A DNA stretch of 64,000 nucleotides, from assembly GCA_949358305.1 (NCBI GenBank), contig OX442315.1, positions 19,742,427 to 19,806,426 on the forward strand. The letters run 5' to 3'. Positions within the stretch are counted from its first letter, which is position 1, and the number at the start of each line of letters is the position of its first letter. The notes beneath the pieces are model-generated. The model had not been told where the DNA came from. It saw only the letters and a list, made by a program, of their open reading frames with translations, and searched no databases. This document shows positions 1-12,787 of the stretch, one piece after another. This DNA is from Strigamia acuminata. Its lineage: Eukaryota; Arthropoda; Chilopoda; Geophilomorpha; Linotaeniidae. The position numbers were made by a program, and so were the translations under genes.

Positions 1-3000
1 CGAATTTAGGTGAAAATGGGTTGCCCAATTGGAATAATACAGCTATGACGACTGTTTGCGAAAGGGATTCCGAAGGAACTTCTTTCAATTCGTCTGGCGC
101 CTTCATGAAAGTTGGATTTCGAAGTAATTATGAGAACAGGACAGGTTTTCTCGCTCAAGCAGAAATAAGTAAGATTTATTTTAAAGTTAAAACCGAACAC
201 ATTAATGATTCATTTGCGCTTTTACAGAATGCGGCGGTTATATTTACGACAGTATGGGTGTGTTAACGAGCACAAACTATCCCAATGACTATCCCACAAG
301 TCAAAATTGCGAGTGGTTGATAACGGTCAAACCAGGTCGCACAATTTTAATTCGAACCCAAATTTTGGATATTGAGAATACTGACGGTTGCACCGATGAT
401 TACATTATAGTGAGTTCTTAATTATTTTTATCAATTACTTTATACGATGTAATTATAAATGGCTTTGATTTTAAGTTTCGGAACGGTGCAACAAAGAACT
501 CGCCTCTGCTTTTCGATGGTAAATATTGCAATAACCATAGACCACCTTTCGCTATGAATTCAACTGGCAATCACGTATACATAAAATTTGTGTCGGATAA
601 CAAAGGAAGCAATAGGGTATGAGTAGGCAGTTAACACAAAATTGTGCTTCGTTATAATTTGTTTTGTTTTTTTAGGGATTCAGATTGTTTTATGAGGAAC
701 AGAGCATTAGTTGCGGTGGACATGTGGTATTAACATCGGTTGCGCCTCAGTACGAATTCACAACACCCAACTTTCCACGTATTCCACCACCACATTCGGA
801 ATGCAAATGGATAATTACGGCACCCCCTGCACACAGAGTTCAACTTGATTTTGATTCAACTTTTGATATAACTGATTTGAATAAGTATTTATTAGAAATA
901 TAAGTTATAGCAAATCCTGTTTTATTTTAAATCTTTTTTTTTAGTTGTTCGACAGAGTTTGTAGAAGGTTACGACGGAGGAACGGTCAATTCCGATTTAT
1001 TATTTCGAAAATGTGGTAGAGAAGCACCAGAAACATTCTGGACTCATGGCAATACCATGTTGATTAGGTATTATACCGATACTGATAATGAAGGTTCTGG
1101 TTTTAAAGCTACTGCAAAAATAGGTATTCAAAATATTTTACAAGTAATTCGTTTGATTACATTTGATTTAATCATTAGCGGTTTGTGGTGGAACACTCGT
1201 GACTAAGCTAGGAGTGATAAATTCTCCTGATTATCCAGCTCCTTTTGCAAACGATTTGAATTGCGAATGGAAAGTTAAAGGTCCAACAGGCCATTACATA
1301 AGTTTCCTACCAGTTAATTTCCGATTGCCATTTAATATAAATTGTTCGCTGGTATCTCACGTATCAATTCGAGATTATGACGGTGTGTTTTTTTAATTTT
1401 TTATTATTTTTTTAAAAGTGAAATTTTTGCTTAATGAATTAACATTAATTTTGCTGTTTCCTTGAATTTCCAGATAAGGAATTGAAAACAATCTGTGGGG
1501 ATGCACATCAAGCCATTGCTGTCAACACATCAGACAATCAAGGTTCTGTTCTCTTTAAGAGTTCTGCAAATACCGGCCAATATGCGGGATTTAAGTTAAA
1601 ATTTAATGCCAGTGTCGATTGTAAGTTATTTTGAATGTTTTGTTATATTTTTTATTTATGTTTATTAATTTATTTATTTTTAAGCTTGCGGTGGGGAAAT
1701 GACAACTCCCACTGGAACAATAACGTCACCAAATTACCCCGGACTGTATCCCCACAGACAACGTTGTTTTTGGAAAATTACGGTTGCGGAAGGTCGAAGG
1801 ATTCGTTTGGAATTCACTGATTTTAATTTAGAAGAAAAATCGGTTTTTCGTGATGATCAGTTGAATTGCGTTGACCAAGTGATGGTAAATAATTTTTTCC
1901 ATAGAGTTTTTGAATTAATGTTTTCAGTTTTTATTCCATTCATTTTGCAGTTGTTTGATGGCACAATCAGTTATTCACCTAGACTAAGCCCTTCTCTTTG
2001 CGGCAGTACATTACCTCCCGTTTACCAAACGTCTGGTAATGGGCTGGGAATGTATTTTTTCACTGATGGAGATAGCACTGGAAGTGGATTTCGTGTAACT
2101 TACACATCTGACGAACCTGCAGGTGCTAATTTGAGCCTAAATTTTCTTTTCTTTGTCTTTCGGGTCGATTTATTGAGTTTAAACTAATATTTGTAGTTTG
2201 TGGTGGAGAAATCAATTCATTTCCTAAACAATTATCAAATCCGGCCAGTTTAACCGCTGAAAATACTTCCGTGCATTGCATTTGGGAAATCAGTCGTCCC
2301 GAATCAGCTAACACATCCATTTCATTTGATATCAGTTATTTTAATGTTCAACCTCGGTACAGCGCAGATTTTCAATGCTTTCAAGCTTTCATCAAGATTT
2401 TCATCGGTATATTGAGATTGCAATGGAATATTTAACTTATTAATTTTAAAACCATTGTTTTATAGGTCCAGACGCGGAGGGTGCACAACTTTTGTTCGAT
2501 TTGTGTGGAAATTTAACGGAACATGTATTTGTTGTTCCGGCCACTAAAATTTGGTTGCGTTACAGAAGGGCAATGTCTAATGACACGACAAGAGGGTTTA
2601 ATTTGACTGCTAGTATTCAAAGTATATAAATATATAAGTTTAGTTAGTTGGAATGTTTTTCATGTAAAGGTATGTTTTAATTATTTTAGATTGCGGTGGG
2701 GTGATAACGGACCAGGAATTCACTTTAGTTACACCAAATTATCCTAATAATTACGGTCCAAATATACATTGTGCTTGGGTGATTACGGTTGAAGAGGAAC
2801 AGCAGATTAAGGTTTAAAAAATATTGAATACCGGCACTTTAAATAATAAGAAAAGGTTTATATTTTGGTTTTTGCTTTTCTAATAGCTTACATTTGATGA
2901 ATTTAATTTGGATGAAAATTCTAAAGATTTTTTGGTAATATATAATGGGCTAAGTCCAGGGAAAAGTCCAAAATTTGGTCACTTCAACACTACGTATAAA

Positions 3001-6000
3001 CCCAACGGTATTCACAGTATGGGAAATTCTCTTTATATTGAGTTCCATTCTGATGCTGCTGGAGGAGGGCGAGGATTCAAAGCAACGGGCTATGCAGATA
3101 GTGGAGGTAAATACACACAGAACAGAATAATAATATTTTTTTTTAACTAAGTAATATCATAAAACATTTTGTAGGTTGCAGTGGACATTATAACGCGGAT
3201 CAAGGAACAGTTACAAGCTTGAATTTTCCAAATCGATATCCAAATAACGTAGAATGTATTTGGGAAGTAACGTTGTCTCATGGATATTTTGGCATCATTA
3301 CTTTTGTTGATCGTTTTGATGTGCAAACAGACGATACGTGTAGTAAAGATTTTGTTTCTGTAAGTTATTAAAATTTAAAATGTTTTAAATGGTTTATTTA
3401 AATTTGATACTTATATTGTTTGTAGATATTTGAACAAGTAGAAAATGAATGGAAACAGATTGGCAATAACTTATGCGGCAAACAGTTACCTCAACCGGTG
3501 AAAACAACAAACAATAAATTTCGATTGATGTTTCGAACTGACGATACTACCAACGGAGATGGTTTTAAACTCAAATGGGATAAAGGTAGTTACAGCTCAG
3601 ATATTCACAGTTCTGTACAAAAATTAAATTATAGCCGGTGTATATCTGTAGGATGTGGAGGGGTCTATAATGAATCTTCTGGCAAAGTATATTCACCCAG
3701 TTTTCCTCAAGAATACAGCACTTATCTTACATGCGATTATTTAATTATGACTGATCCCGAACACTACTTACAACTTGCATTTGAAGACGATTTTGATGTT
3801 GAAAGTAATATCTAAGATCAATTGTCATTCAAAGTAATTAAACTTGTACGTTTTTGGCAGATGAAACGAGTTGCACATGGGACAGTGTGGAAATTTTTTC
3901 CGGAAGAAATGAACGAGGAACATCGTTGGGTAAATATTGCGGTACAACAGCGCCCGGGCCCTTTGTCGTGAGAGGAGGAGCAGCTTTTATACGATTTATA
4001 AGTGATTCAATAGTGGTGAAGAAAGGTTTTGTTCTCAATTATGTTGTTCAAGGTAAAAAATATAATTAAAAAAAACACGTTTGAGCGCAAGGTTACATAA
4101 AATTTAATTTTGTTTACAGAATGTGGAGGAAATTTGACGGGTTCATCTGGAATCTTTCAATCACCAACTCATCCAATGTCTTATTTTCCTAATACCAAAT
4201 GTACTTGGACAATTAAGGCCACTGAAGGGCTTTACGTTGAAGTAGTGTAAGTGAAACCACACTCATAGTGTTTATAATTTTTAAATAAAAGTCGAGATTT
4301 TTTGTTTTTAAAAGATTTGTCAAGTTTGATATGGAAGAAATGAATTGCAATTACGACTACGTTAAATTGTACGACGGCGATTCATTGCAAAGCCCTTTAA
4401 TTGGAACGTACTGTGGAACGAAAGAGAAGCCATTAAGAATCATCTCGCACTCGGACGTTTTGACTATACAGTTTGTAAGCGATGAAATCATTCATCATTT
4501 CGGATTTCAAGCATTCTACAGATCCACTTACGGTTGATAAATCGAGCGATAATTTAAGAATTTCATAAGAATTTTAGTTTGTAATTTGATTTAGGTGAGA
4601 AACACAATTGCGGTGGATACAAAAATGTTTCTTCTGGTTCTATATCGTCGTTGGATCATGACAACGACGGCTATTACGAGCCGGATTTGACTTGCATTTG
4701 GGTGCTTGAAACGCCAGAAAATCATAAAATTATCAAAATCACGTTCGATAAATTTGACATCGAAGCACCTGATGATTTGGAGAAGGGCTGTCCGTGGGAT
4801 TATTTGGAGGTTTGGGCAGTCTGTTGATTTTGTTGTTTTTCAATATTAAATGCATTTTCTATTGTTAGATTCGCGACGGAACTACCGAATACTCTCGATT
4901 AATCGATCGTTATTGCGGTACAACAGTTCCAAACGTTATTTCTTCTTCGGGGAGGTCTTTGTGGGTGAAGTTTAATTCCGACTCTTCGCACAATAAAGCT
5001 GGATTTCATTTCAATTATATTTCCGTCCCAGGTGAACCTCTTAATGTTACGATGTAATAGAATCCATTTTTCATGTTTGTTTTTAAAGCTCCTTGCAGTG
5101 ATAACCTAGTGGCAACGAATCATAGCAAAGAATTGGTTTCGCCTAATTATCCTTACGGATATCCACCTAATACTCGTTGCGAATGGAATATAACGGCTGA
5201 TCGCCCTGGATCTATTGAATTAATATTTGTGGATTTTGAGTTAGAAAATAGTACTAAATGTTCGAATGACTTTTTAGAAGTGAGAGATTCAAAAGATGAT
5301 GTGAGTTGTTTTGTTTTTCTTTATATTATTGTTGTTTTTGGTGTGGCATGTTATTTTATTTTATTTTTTAGGATATGTACATGCACTGGGGCCTAGAACT
5401 CGAAGGTATCTACTGTGGCAAGAGTATACCGCATCATTTTCTGTCATTTTTTCCAAGGGTTAGATTGAATTTTGCCAGTGATAATACGCATTCAAACACT
5501 GGATTTAAACTTACTTATAGACTAGCAAGTGAGGATAAATAATCACTAATAAGATACATATATGAATGATTTTTATGATATTTTTTATTTTTATATCAGC
5601 TTGTAACTATTCTTATGGTGAAGATGAAGATAATGGAAGAATACGCATAAATTTGAAGAATTTCTTTTCAACTGATTCTTGCGTAGTTTCAATATCTGCC
5701 ACTGAGGGTAAAACAATTGCCCTCTATTTTGTAAGTTTTGAGATTTCGTGGTCTCATAATTGCACAGATGGCTATATGAAGGTATTATAAATAAATAAAT
5801 AAATAAATAGAAATATTTTTAAGCATTTATTTTATTTTAATTAGGTATTTGATGGTAAAACTGTCTTGGATCCTTTGCTGGAATCTACGTGTGGTTACTA
5901 TCAGCCGAATTCTATTTTTTCCAGTGGCAATAATTTAATGCTCCTTTTTAAACCTCCCGGCACGTATTACCGGAACTTAATTGACATTTCGTTTACTACC

Positions 6001-6589
6001 ACGGATCAGGGTAAGGTGATTGAATAATTTTCACTGAAAAATAGCTAATTTGTTGTATATCTGAAAACTTAGGAGTTGGTTGTGGCGGTACTCTTTCCGG
6101 AGTTAATGGGACATTAACTAGTCCTTATTATCCCGGCAATTTCTCGGTGGATAAAGAGTGCCAATGGATTATTCAAGTTCCTCCTGCGGCTGCAGTTGAA
6201 CTCTATTTTCATGATATTGACCTGACACCTAGTTCCGATTGCAATGCTCACGTTTCGGTCTACGACGGAAGAGAAGCCGTTTTAAATAAGCGTTTGGCTC
6301 ATTTTTGTGAAACTGTATGGAAATTCAGTTATTTCGGTTTCAAAATTCTGTTATTTTTTGTTTTGTTTTTATTAGATGAATTATAACTCTCCCCGAACCA
6401 TAACCGGTTCAGATCACGAAGTTCTTGTTCAGTATGTCAGCAGTGTAAATAATACGAGACGTGGATTCAAAGCTAATTTTAGATACTCTGGATGGAAAGG
6501 TAGGGCTTTTATGATTTTATTATTGCGAGTCAAAAATACATTGTTTTGTTGTTTTAGAACTTATTCCAGACACCATTCCAAAAGATTAA
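1..6589 (+). CDS. Cubilin-like multi-CUB protein, 3' part of gene (multi-exon)
   Basis: This is a long run of CUB domains and nothing else, as in the C-terminal part of cubilin, an endocytic receptor for protein and vitamin cargo that docks on the membrane through amnionless. The gene is cut at its 5' end; the first codon in frame is at base 3. One partial and about 13 complete CUB repeats are readable. Their starts (CGG, CSG or CSD) lie near 233, 709, 1181, 1685, 2200, 2692, 3176, 3653, 4121, 4605, 5092, 5593 and 6081, often followed by an SPNYP-type motif. Each repeat is split over about two exons with GT-AG introns of 50-150 bases. The last exon starts at 6558, adds the residues ELIPDTIPKD and stops at 6587-6589. 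No transmembrane segment follows, which fits cubilin. The repeat near 5593 lacks the usual CGG and NYP signatures. Cubilin rather than another CUB protein is inferred from the repeat number and the absence of other domains. Confidence 0.9.
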
Positions 6590-6650
6590 ATGTACGGCAC
6601 AAACAAATTACCGCAGTTACACAAGCAAGATTATGTACTTTCGAATATTA

Positions 6651-9447
6651 TTACTTTTTCCAACCAATGTGCTCATTTTTGTTGGCTTCTTTTAACCATT
6701 CCATGAGTGGATTAAAGTATTCCATTAACGGTCCTGCGTCCATTTTGGTCATTTTGCCATCACTGATTACTGCTAACGCTTCGTGCCAGGTTTTGGAAGA
6801 ACCCAACTTGAGCATTTCACTGTTAAAGTCGTTTAACTTGGATTTAATTTAATTAACTTAAAAAAATAGCCATTGATGGTTATTACCTTAATTTAGCACC
6901 GGCTGCTTCTGATTTATATATGTCGCATGTGTGTAATGGACCCTCGTGGCCGGTGGTTTCACAAAGAAGTTTATGAAATTGTAATTGAAGAATAGCTGCT
7001 ATGTAATACCTGAAATTATATTCCTTATACTTTATTATTATATTTGGTGAAATTTTTAAATATTTTTACCTGCTGTATTCAACATATGATGACACGTGAT
7101 ATTTGGCCGCTGGATCAAAATCTTCCTCAGATCGGGGCACGGGTGGAATTAAACCTTGATATTTAAGTCTGTAATCAATCGATTAAATTACATTTTTTGA
7201 AGTTAAACATTTGATGATTAATTACCTATATTCCCACCATTTGCTATTTAATTCTTCCTTTTTTATTTCACCTCTAAAAATCGCCCAGCGATATTTATCT
7301 ATGAGATAACCAAACGGAAGAAAAGCTACCTTTTTCAGAGCACGTAAAAAGAGGAAATTTATGTCAGCTTCTAAAAAATACACACGAATTAGTCGTGTGG
7401 TTTGGTATGTTTTTTGAATTAATTTTTAAACCGTTATCAGTTTCATAGGTGGGAAGCAATCCAATTTCGTGTAGATGTTTTGGTGTCGAAACTGAGACAG
7501 ACATAAGATCTCCAACAGCTTCGTGGAAACCAGGGTTAGCGCCTCGTCGAAATACGATCGGTTGGTGTTTGTATTGAAGGTAATACTGAATGTGTCCCAT
7601 TTCGTGATGAGTTGTTTCTAAGTACTCCATCGTCACATCGGTACATTGTTTTATACTAAAATTTGTCAATTTAATTTTTTTTTTTAATTTTTTTTTTTAA
7701 ATTTATTGATTTTTTTACCGAAAATCTTTTCCATCGTAGAAATCCCAAGCTGAAGCGTGGCATGTTAGTTCTACGTCTTCAGGTTTTTCGATTATAGATT
7801 TTTCCCAAAATTGTTCAGGCATCGGCTCGAGTTTTAATGAGACAAAAAAATCCTCCGCTAGTTTAAACATTTTCAAAGGCGTGTAGCCCTGAAATTAAAA
7901 AAAAAATGAATTTATGCAAGACAAGAACTGTCAACGTTGTTTAGAAAACCATTAATTAAATATAATGATGGTTTGTGACCATTTGTTAAGATTACTTTGC
8001 AAAACAAAAAGTTGTGTAACCGGTTTCACGTAAATTTGTAAACAAAAAATCTAGTGAAAAGATTTTTGAACTTGTTTGATATTTTTTGTTACCTGTTCGA
8101 CCATGGCCTTGGTAACATCCACAGTTGTCTTATTTGGAAACGGAATTGTCAAATGATAAATATTATCCCACGATTGAGCCCACATATTCCCTGAAAATCA
8201 ATTTTATTTTATTTAATGGATTAATCTTGCATAAAATTTCAGTTTATCTACCTAATATGTGAGCTGGCAATGGGCCATCCGCATCAATTTTCTCGCTCCC
8301 GTATTTCTCAATCAATTTCCTGCGTACGTACGCGTGAACTTGTACGTAAAGGGGCTCCATTTGCTGCCAAAGTCTTTCAAATTCCTCTTCAATTTCATCG
8401 TCCTCGTAACCCGACAGCCAGAAATCGGCTAAATCAGCATAACCTTGAAATAATAGCAAATTTAAATTAAATTTAAAATTCTGGAAAATTGATTTTAATT
8501 TCACCATCAAATTGTGCAATTTCTGTTTCAAATTCTAAAAACTTCATGAACTTTTCGCGGTTTGGCTTCCCGGCAGCATCGTGCCAAGAGAGCCACACAT
8601 GCTGCAACTCATCATAATCCTCAGATGTAGCCATTATGCGTGTCAAATCTAATATAGAGCGAAGTCAATTACTCAAACTTTCAACTCGCGTATTCATTTT
8701 CTATAACCTGGATCCAGCGATAGGTTGCAGCTGTCCGAGTCATTCGAGCTTGATTTATAAGAACAAATGCGCGCTTTACTGTATGTTGATTTCATATCGG
8801 CCTCCAAATCTTTGTACTAAAATGTACAATATATTACGAAAAATTCCGCTTTATGTATAGTCGCAAATTTATTAATTTTAATAACTATATTTGAGCTGTT
8901 ATACTTATTAAAATTATGAAATTTGAGAATAATCAATATTTCGATCGTTTTATGCCTCTTTTAATCTCTGATCGCCCAAAGACGCACTTCCTAAGTTTGA
9001 TAACGCTTTAAATTGACGCTTCGTTAGAGGATCACTGAAATTTAACCAAGCAAAGCTGGTTGCTTGAGGCCAAACTTCTTCTTCTTTAAACTTCGCGAAG
9101 TTAATGCTTGCTTCTGTCTACAAAAGTAAACAATCTAGAATATTTTACCAAAATAAATTTACATTAATTACAGCAAGTTGTTTGTTGTGGTCTGTCAAAT
9201 TCGACCCATAATTCCAAGATGCAATTGAACGTGAATTTATATATTTTTCAGCTTCTCTGTTATACCTTAAAAAAAAAATACATATTATTAGAATTACATA
9301 GATGGTATTTTTTGATTTTTGATTTTAGTTTTACCAGTTTAAAAATTCCCTGGCTGCAGTAACATCCGTGTTGTTTCCTTGACGGTAATGATGTTCACGT
9401 GCAACGCAAAGAGATGCTAGCACGACTAGTAGCCAGATGCTCGCCAT
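6651..9447 (-). CDS. Secreted single-domain angiotensin-converting enzyme (peptidase M2), catalytically complete
   Basis: This zinc dipeptidyl carboxypeptidase has one M2 domain, like insect Ance. The ATG at 9447 opens a signal peptide ([16 protein letters not shown]). There are about a dozen exons, with the last at 6651-6819. Key residues are present (human testis ACE numbering): HHEMGH with zinc ligands H383 and H387, [10 protein letters not shown] with E411, NMWAQ with Q281, CHASAWDF with H353 and A354, AKYH with K511 and H513, and VEYSRYY with Y520 and Y523. The protein ends IGWKK with no membrane anchor, so it should be soluble and secreted. The intron whose 5' end is at 8955 appears to start with GC, not GT. 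The stop lies 61 bases from the convergent cubilin stop. A paralogue follows downstream in the same orientation at higher coordinates. The family call is certain; the exact exon edges near 7656 and 8200 are approximate. Confidence 0.93.
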
Positions 9448-9821
9448 GTTAAATGATTCCAGTCCTGAGAGATCTTTCTTCTTGACTCGTTACGTAACAA
9501 TATGCCCTGAAGACATTATTAGGACCAGTGATCTCACTTTTAAAGATGAACTCACAATTTTAATCAAAAGTTTTATTTGGAATTATTCAATGATCTTGCC
9601 AAATTATATCAAACATTTATTCAAACTCATCCTTTTATTTTTATAATAACCCCGTACGAGTTTTCAGATGTTTTATTCGATAGATAACATGACTTCAACC
9701 ATCTGTTGCGCGTAATATTTTATTATCTTTGACAAAAGGGTTATGGCATTATGTCAATAATAATGTCTATGCAGTCGTACGTTTTATTACAGTTTTTATC
9801 GTGTTCTTTGAATTAATTGTT
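9448..9821. other. Intergenic between the two ACE paralogues
   Basis: This AT-rich spacer lies between the start of the first ACE gene and the stop of the second, which are in the same orientation. It must hold the promoter of the first and the 3' untranslated end of the second. I see no coding exon or strong motif. Confidence 0.6.
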
Positions 9822-12272
9822 TTAAGACCATCCAACACTTTCTTGTTTATTTTTTAATTGTAGCCAATCATATAATGGTTTAAAATAATTCATAAGAGGT
9901 TTTGCGTCCATTTCGGATGTTTTTCCATCGGTAAGAATGTACATCACTTCGTGCCAAGGCCTCGATGATCCGAGTCGAAGAGCTTCCCTGTAATACAGCA
10001 CAAAAAAATTTCTCCTTAAAAACTTTAATTCTTTTTTACTTTTATTTTTACATACCTCAGTTTTTCACCGGCAGCTTTTGATCCAAAAATGTTGCAATTA
10101 AGTAATGGCCCATTATAACCAGCGGCTTTACACAAGCCTTCGTAAAACTGAAACTGAATTATTCCACTGACAAAATACCTGAATTTATAAATGGTGTTGG
10201 ATTAAAATTAAATTATGTAAAAGTGTGTAATGGCGATGAACTAAACTTATACCTTATATAATCCTCATTTTTAATTACTTGAATAATGCTTCCCAATTCA
10301 AAATCATCCTGTTCTACTCCAAAAGATGCATTGATTCCTTGATATTCCGATCTGCGTGAATTTTTGTTGTAAAATTCTCCAAAATCAAGGTCAAGGCTTT
10401 AGTACCTCATTTCCCACCAATTTTTATTCATGTCTTTTGCATTAATTCTCCCAGCGTATAAATCCCAGCGCCACATGTCCACCAACATGCTGAAGGGCAA
10501 AATAGATATTTTCTCTAATGCCATCATATAAAGGAAATTAACTGTCGTTTCTTTAATATTAAAAAATAATAATAATAATATTAATTCATGTAATAATTAA
10601 TAATTGTTCCATAATTCTACCGTTGTCGATAAAACTGGAAAATCGGGTAAAGTAATTATTGCTCGTTACTGATAAACTAATAACATCTCCAATAGCCTCG
10701 TGAAAACCTAACGTTTATACAGTATTTAAAATTATTCAATATAATAATATTTACACTTGACAGCATTATGTGATCAGGTGCACCTGGATTTGCGCCTGCG
10801 CGAAAGGCGACGGCTTGGTGAGCATAATTCATAAAATATTGAATGTGACCCATTTCATGGTGGGCAGTTATAAAGTTTTTTTGATTTATTACAGTGCACT
10901 GTAGTATTCTAAAAATAGCAAGATTGTAAATTACATTTGACGTGACATTTCACTCCCACTTTACCTAAAATCCTTCCCATCACAAAAGTCCCATGCTGAA
11001 GAATAACACGCCACTTTTCGATCGCGTGGTTTTTGAAATAAAGAATTTTTCCAAAACTCAGGCGTCATTTTGGAGAGTCCGAGCGAAACGAAAAAACGTT
11101 CACACACTTTGAAAAGTCCCGCAGCAGTCAATTTCTGAAGCATCGAATAATTAAATATTTGCAATTTGACATTTACAAGACAATTTACCTGATCAATTAA
11201 ACTTTGAGTCAAATCGTTTGGCCGTTTTTTAGGGTAAGGCAATGTCGCGTTGAAAATATTTCGCCAATTTGAACCAAACTTACTTCCTTATTTAAAAAAA
11301 AATGTATACTTTTTTATGACCCCATTTTTTATAAAACCTAGGTTTTGCCCTGACCTAAAAAATGAAAAGGAATGGGTCCTTTTGAACCGATCTTGTTCCC
11401 ATGAATTTGTATGAGTTTACGTCGCACATAGGCATGTAGTTGTAAATAAAGCGGTTTCACTTGTTGCCAGACACTTTTTACATTTGCAATGAAATCAGAA
11501 TCTTCATAAAAACTGTGCCAGTATTCGCTGCAGTCGTTGAAACCTATATAATTTGTGGAAATAATAACAACTACGCTGAATTTTGATCTTAATTACAATA
11601 CCTTGCAATTGACAGGCCTCATTCCACAGTTTAATGCTTTTTAAGTACAATAACCGATTTGATTTTCCAACGAGTTTTTTCCACAACCACCACTGATAAG
11701 CCCTTTTTTCGTAGAGAGAACTAAAATGCATCCGATCAACGTCTAAATTGAAAGCAAAAGTTGTGTATTACTAAAGGATGCAAAGTATAATATCAAGAAT
11801 TTTATTGCTTATTGGTTCTTTCGCCATATTGTCTTCCATTTTAGAAATGTGCATTTGTAATAATCTCGCTTTATCTTCACTTAACACACTCGTATCAATA
11901 TTACGAACAATCGCAATTAACTGTCTTTGGAGGGATGGTTCATCTTTGAGACAACGTGTGTTAAAACTCCTCGTTTCGTTCCACACCCATCGTTTAAATT
12001 TGTCAATTTTATAGCGTGATTCGAGCTATTAAATAAATTCAAAATTTTGATGAAATAAAGAAAATGATTTTGGAAAGAAATCTTACTGTCGCTAATTGGT
12101 TTTCCCGTGTAATGTTTACGTAGTAATTCCACGTATTTTTCTCGTTGCGATTGCAGTTATTTTCTTCCTCCAAATTGTACTTGAGTAAAAAATTCCGAAA
12201 TTCCGCAACGCAAGAAGGATTCACCGAACAAATGGAGTTTAGAACGAACCAGAGAACAAAAACCAACTTCAT
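9822..12272 (-). CDS. ACE-like peptidase paralogue with altered substrate pocket
   Basis: This is a second single-domain M2 peptidase, tandem to the first. The ATG at 12272 opens a signal peptide ([16 protein letters not shown]); the stop is at 9822 after ESVGWS. The zinc site is intact: HHEMGH (exon near 10840) and, after an intron inside the Asn-Pro-Gly stretch, GFHEAIGD with the third ligand. However, conserved substrate-contact residues differ from the neighbour and from mammalian ACE: Q281 is Ser (KFGSNW), H353/A354 are Tyr/Ser (CYSSAWDF), K511 is Ile and H513 is Gln ([14 protein letters not shown]). Y520 and Y523 equivalents remain. The fold and metal binding are therefore expected, but C-terminal carboxylate recognition is probably changed or lost. 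Arthropod genomes often hold such diverged ACE copies. Family assignment is sure; the activity is inferred. Confidence 0.9.
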
Positions 12273-12787
12273 TTTCTCCCAAAAAATTCGAATAAAACGG
12301 AATTTACAATTTTCTTACCTTTTTATCAACATGCAAATTCTACTTGTTCACCTTCATGAATATACTCAACAGGTTACTCGTTCGGAATATATTTTGTTTG
12401 AGAAAAATAAAATAAAAAGTAAAATAAACAAACCATAAAACATTAAATAAAATAGAAATCAGAAACAGTAATCAATACCAAATATAATTTATTAGGCTTA
12501 ACTTATCAATACTCCCTACAGTATTTACATTAAAACCTTTTCAGCGATCTCATTTATCAACAATTCGATACAGTGCAACATCTTCCAGCATCAAGTTCTA
12601 TTTTTTTCTCGTTTAAATCGTGAGATACCAGTATTTGTCAAACTAAAAGAAAAAAAATGTCGCCACTACAAAAAAAAAAATATGTTTTAAATAATTATTT
12701 AAAGACATTATGATTGTAATGTCGCTGTTGATATTCTTATATGCACCGAGTGCTTTCATCTGTATACTCAAATTAGATATTTCTATA
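12273..12787. other. Intergenic between TMUB-like stop and ACE-like start
   Basis: This AT-rich stretch of about 0.5 kb lies between two minus-strand genes. It should contain the 3' untranslated region of the TMUB-like gene and the promoter of the ACE paralogue. A TTTATT (AATAAA on the minus strand) occurs near 12487. Nothing else is recognised. Confidence 0.5.

Noticed and set aside
6376-6852. 158-codon plus-strand frame beyond the cubilin end
   Set aside because: It reads through the last cubilin intron and into the antisense of the final ACE exon; splicing gives a stop at 6589.
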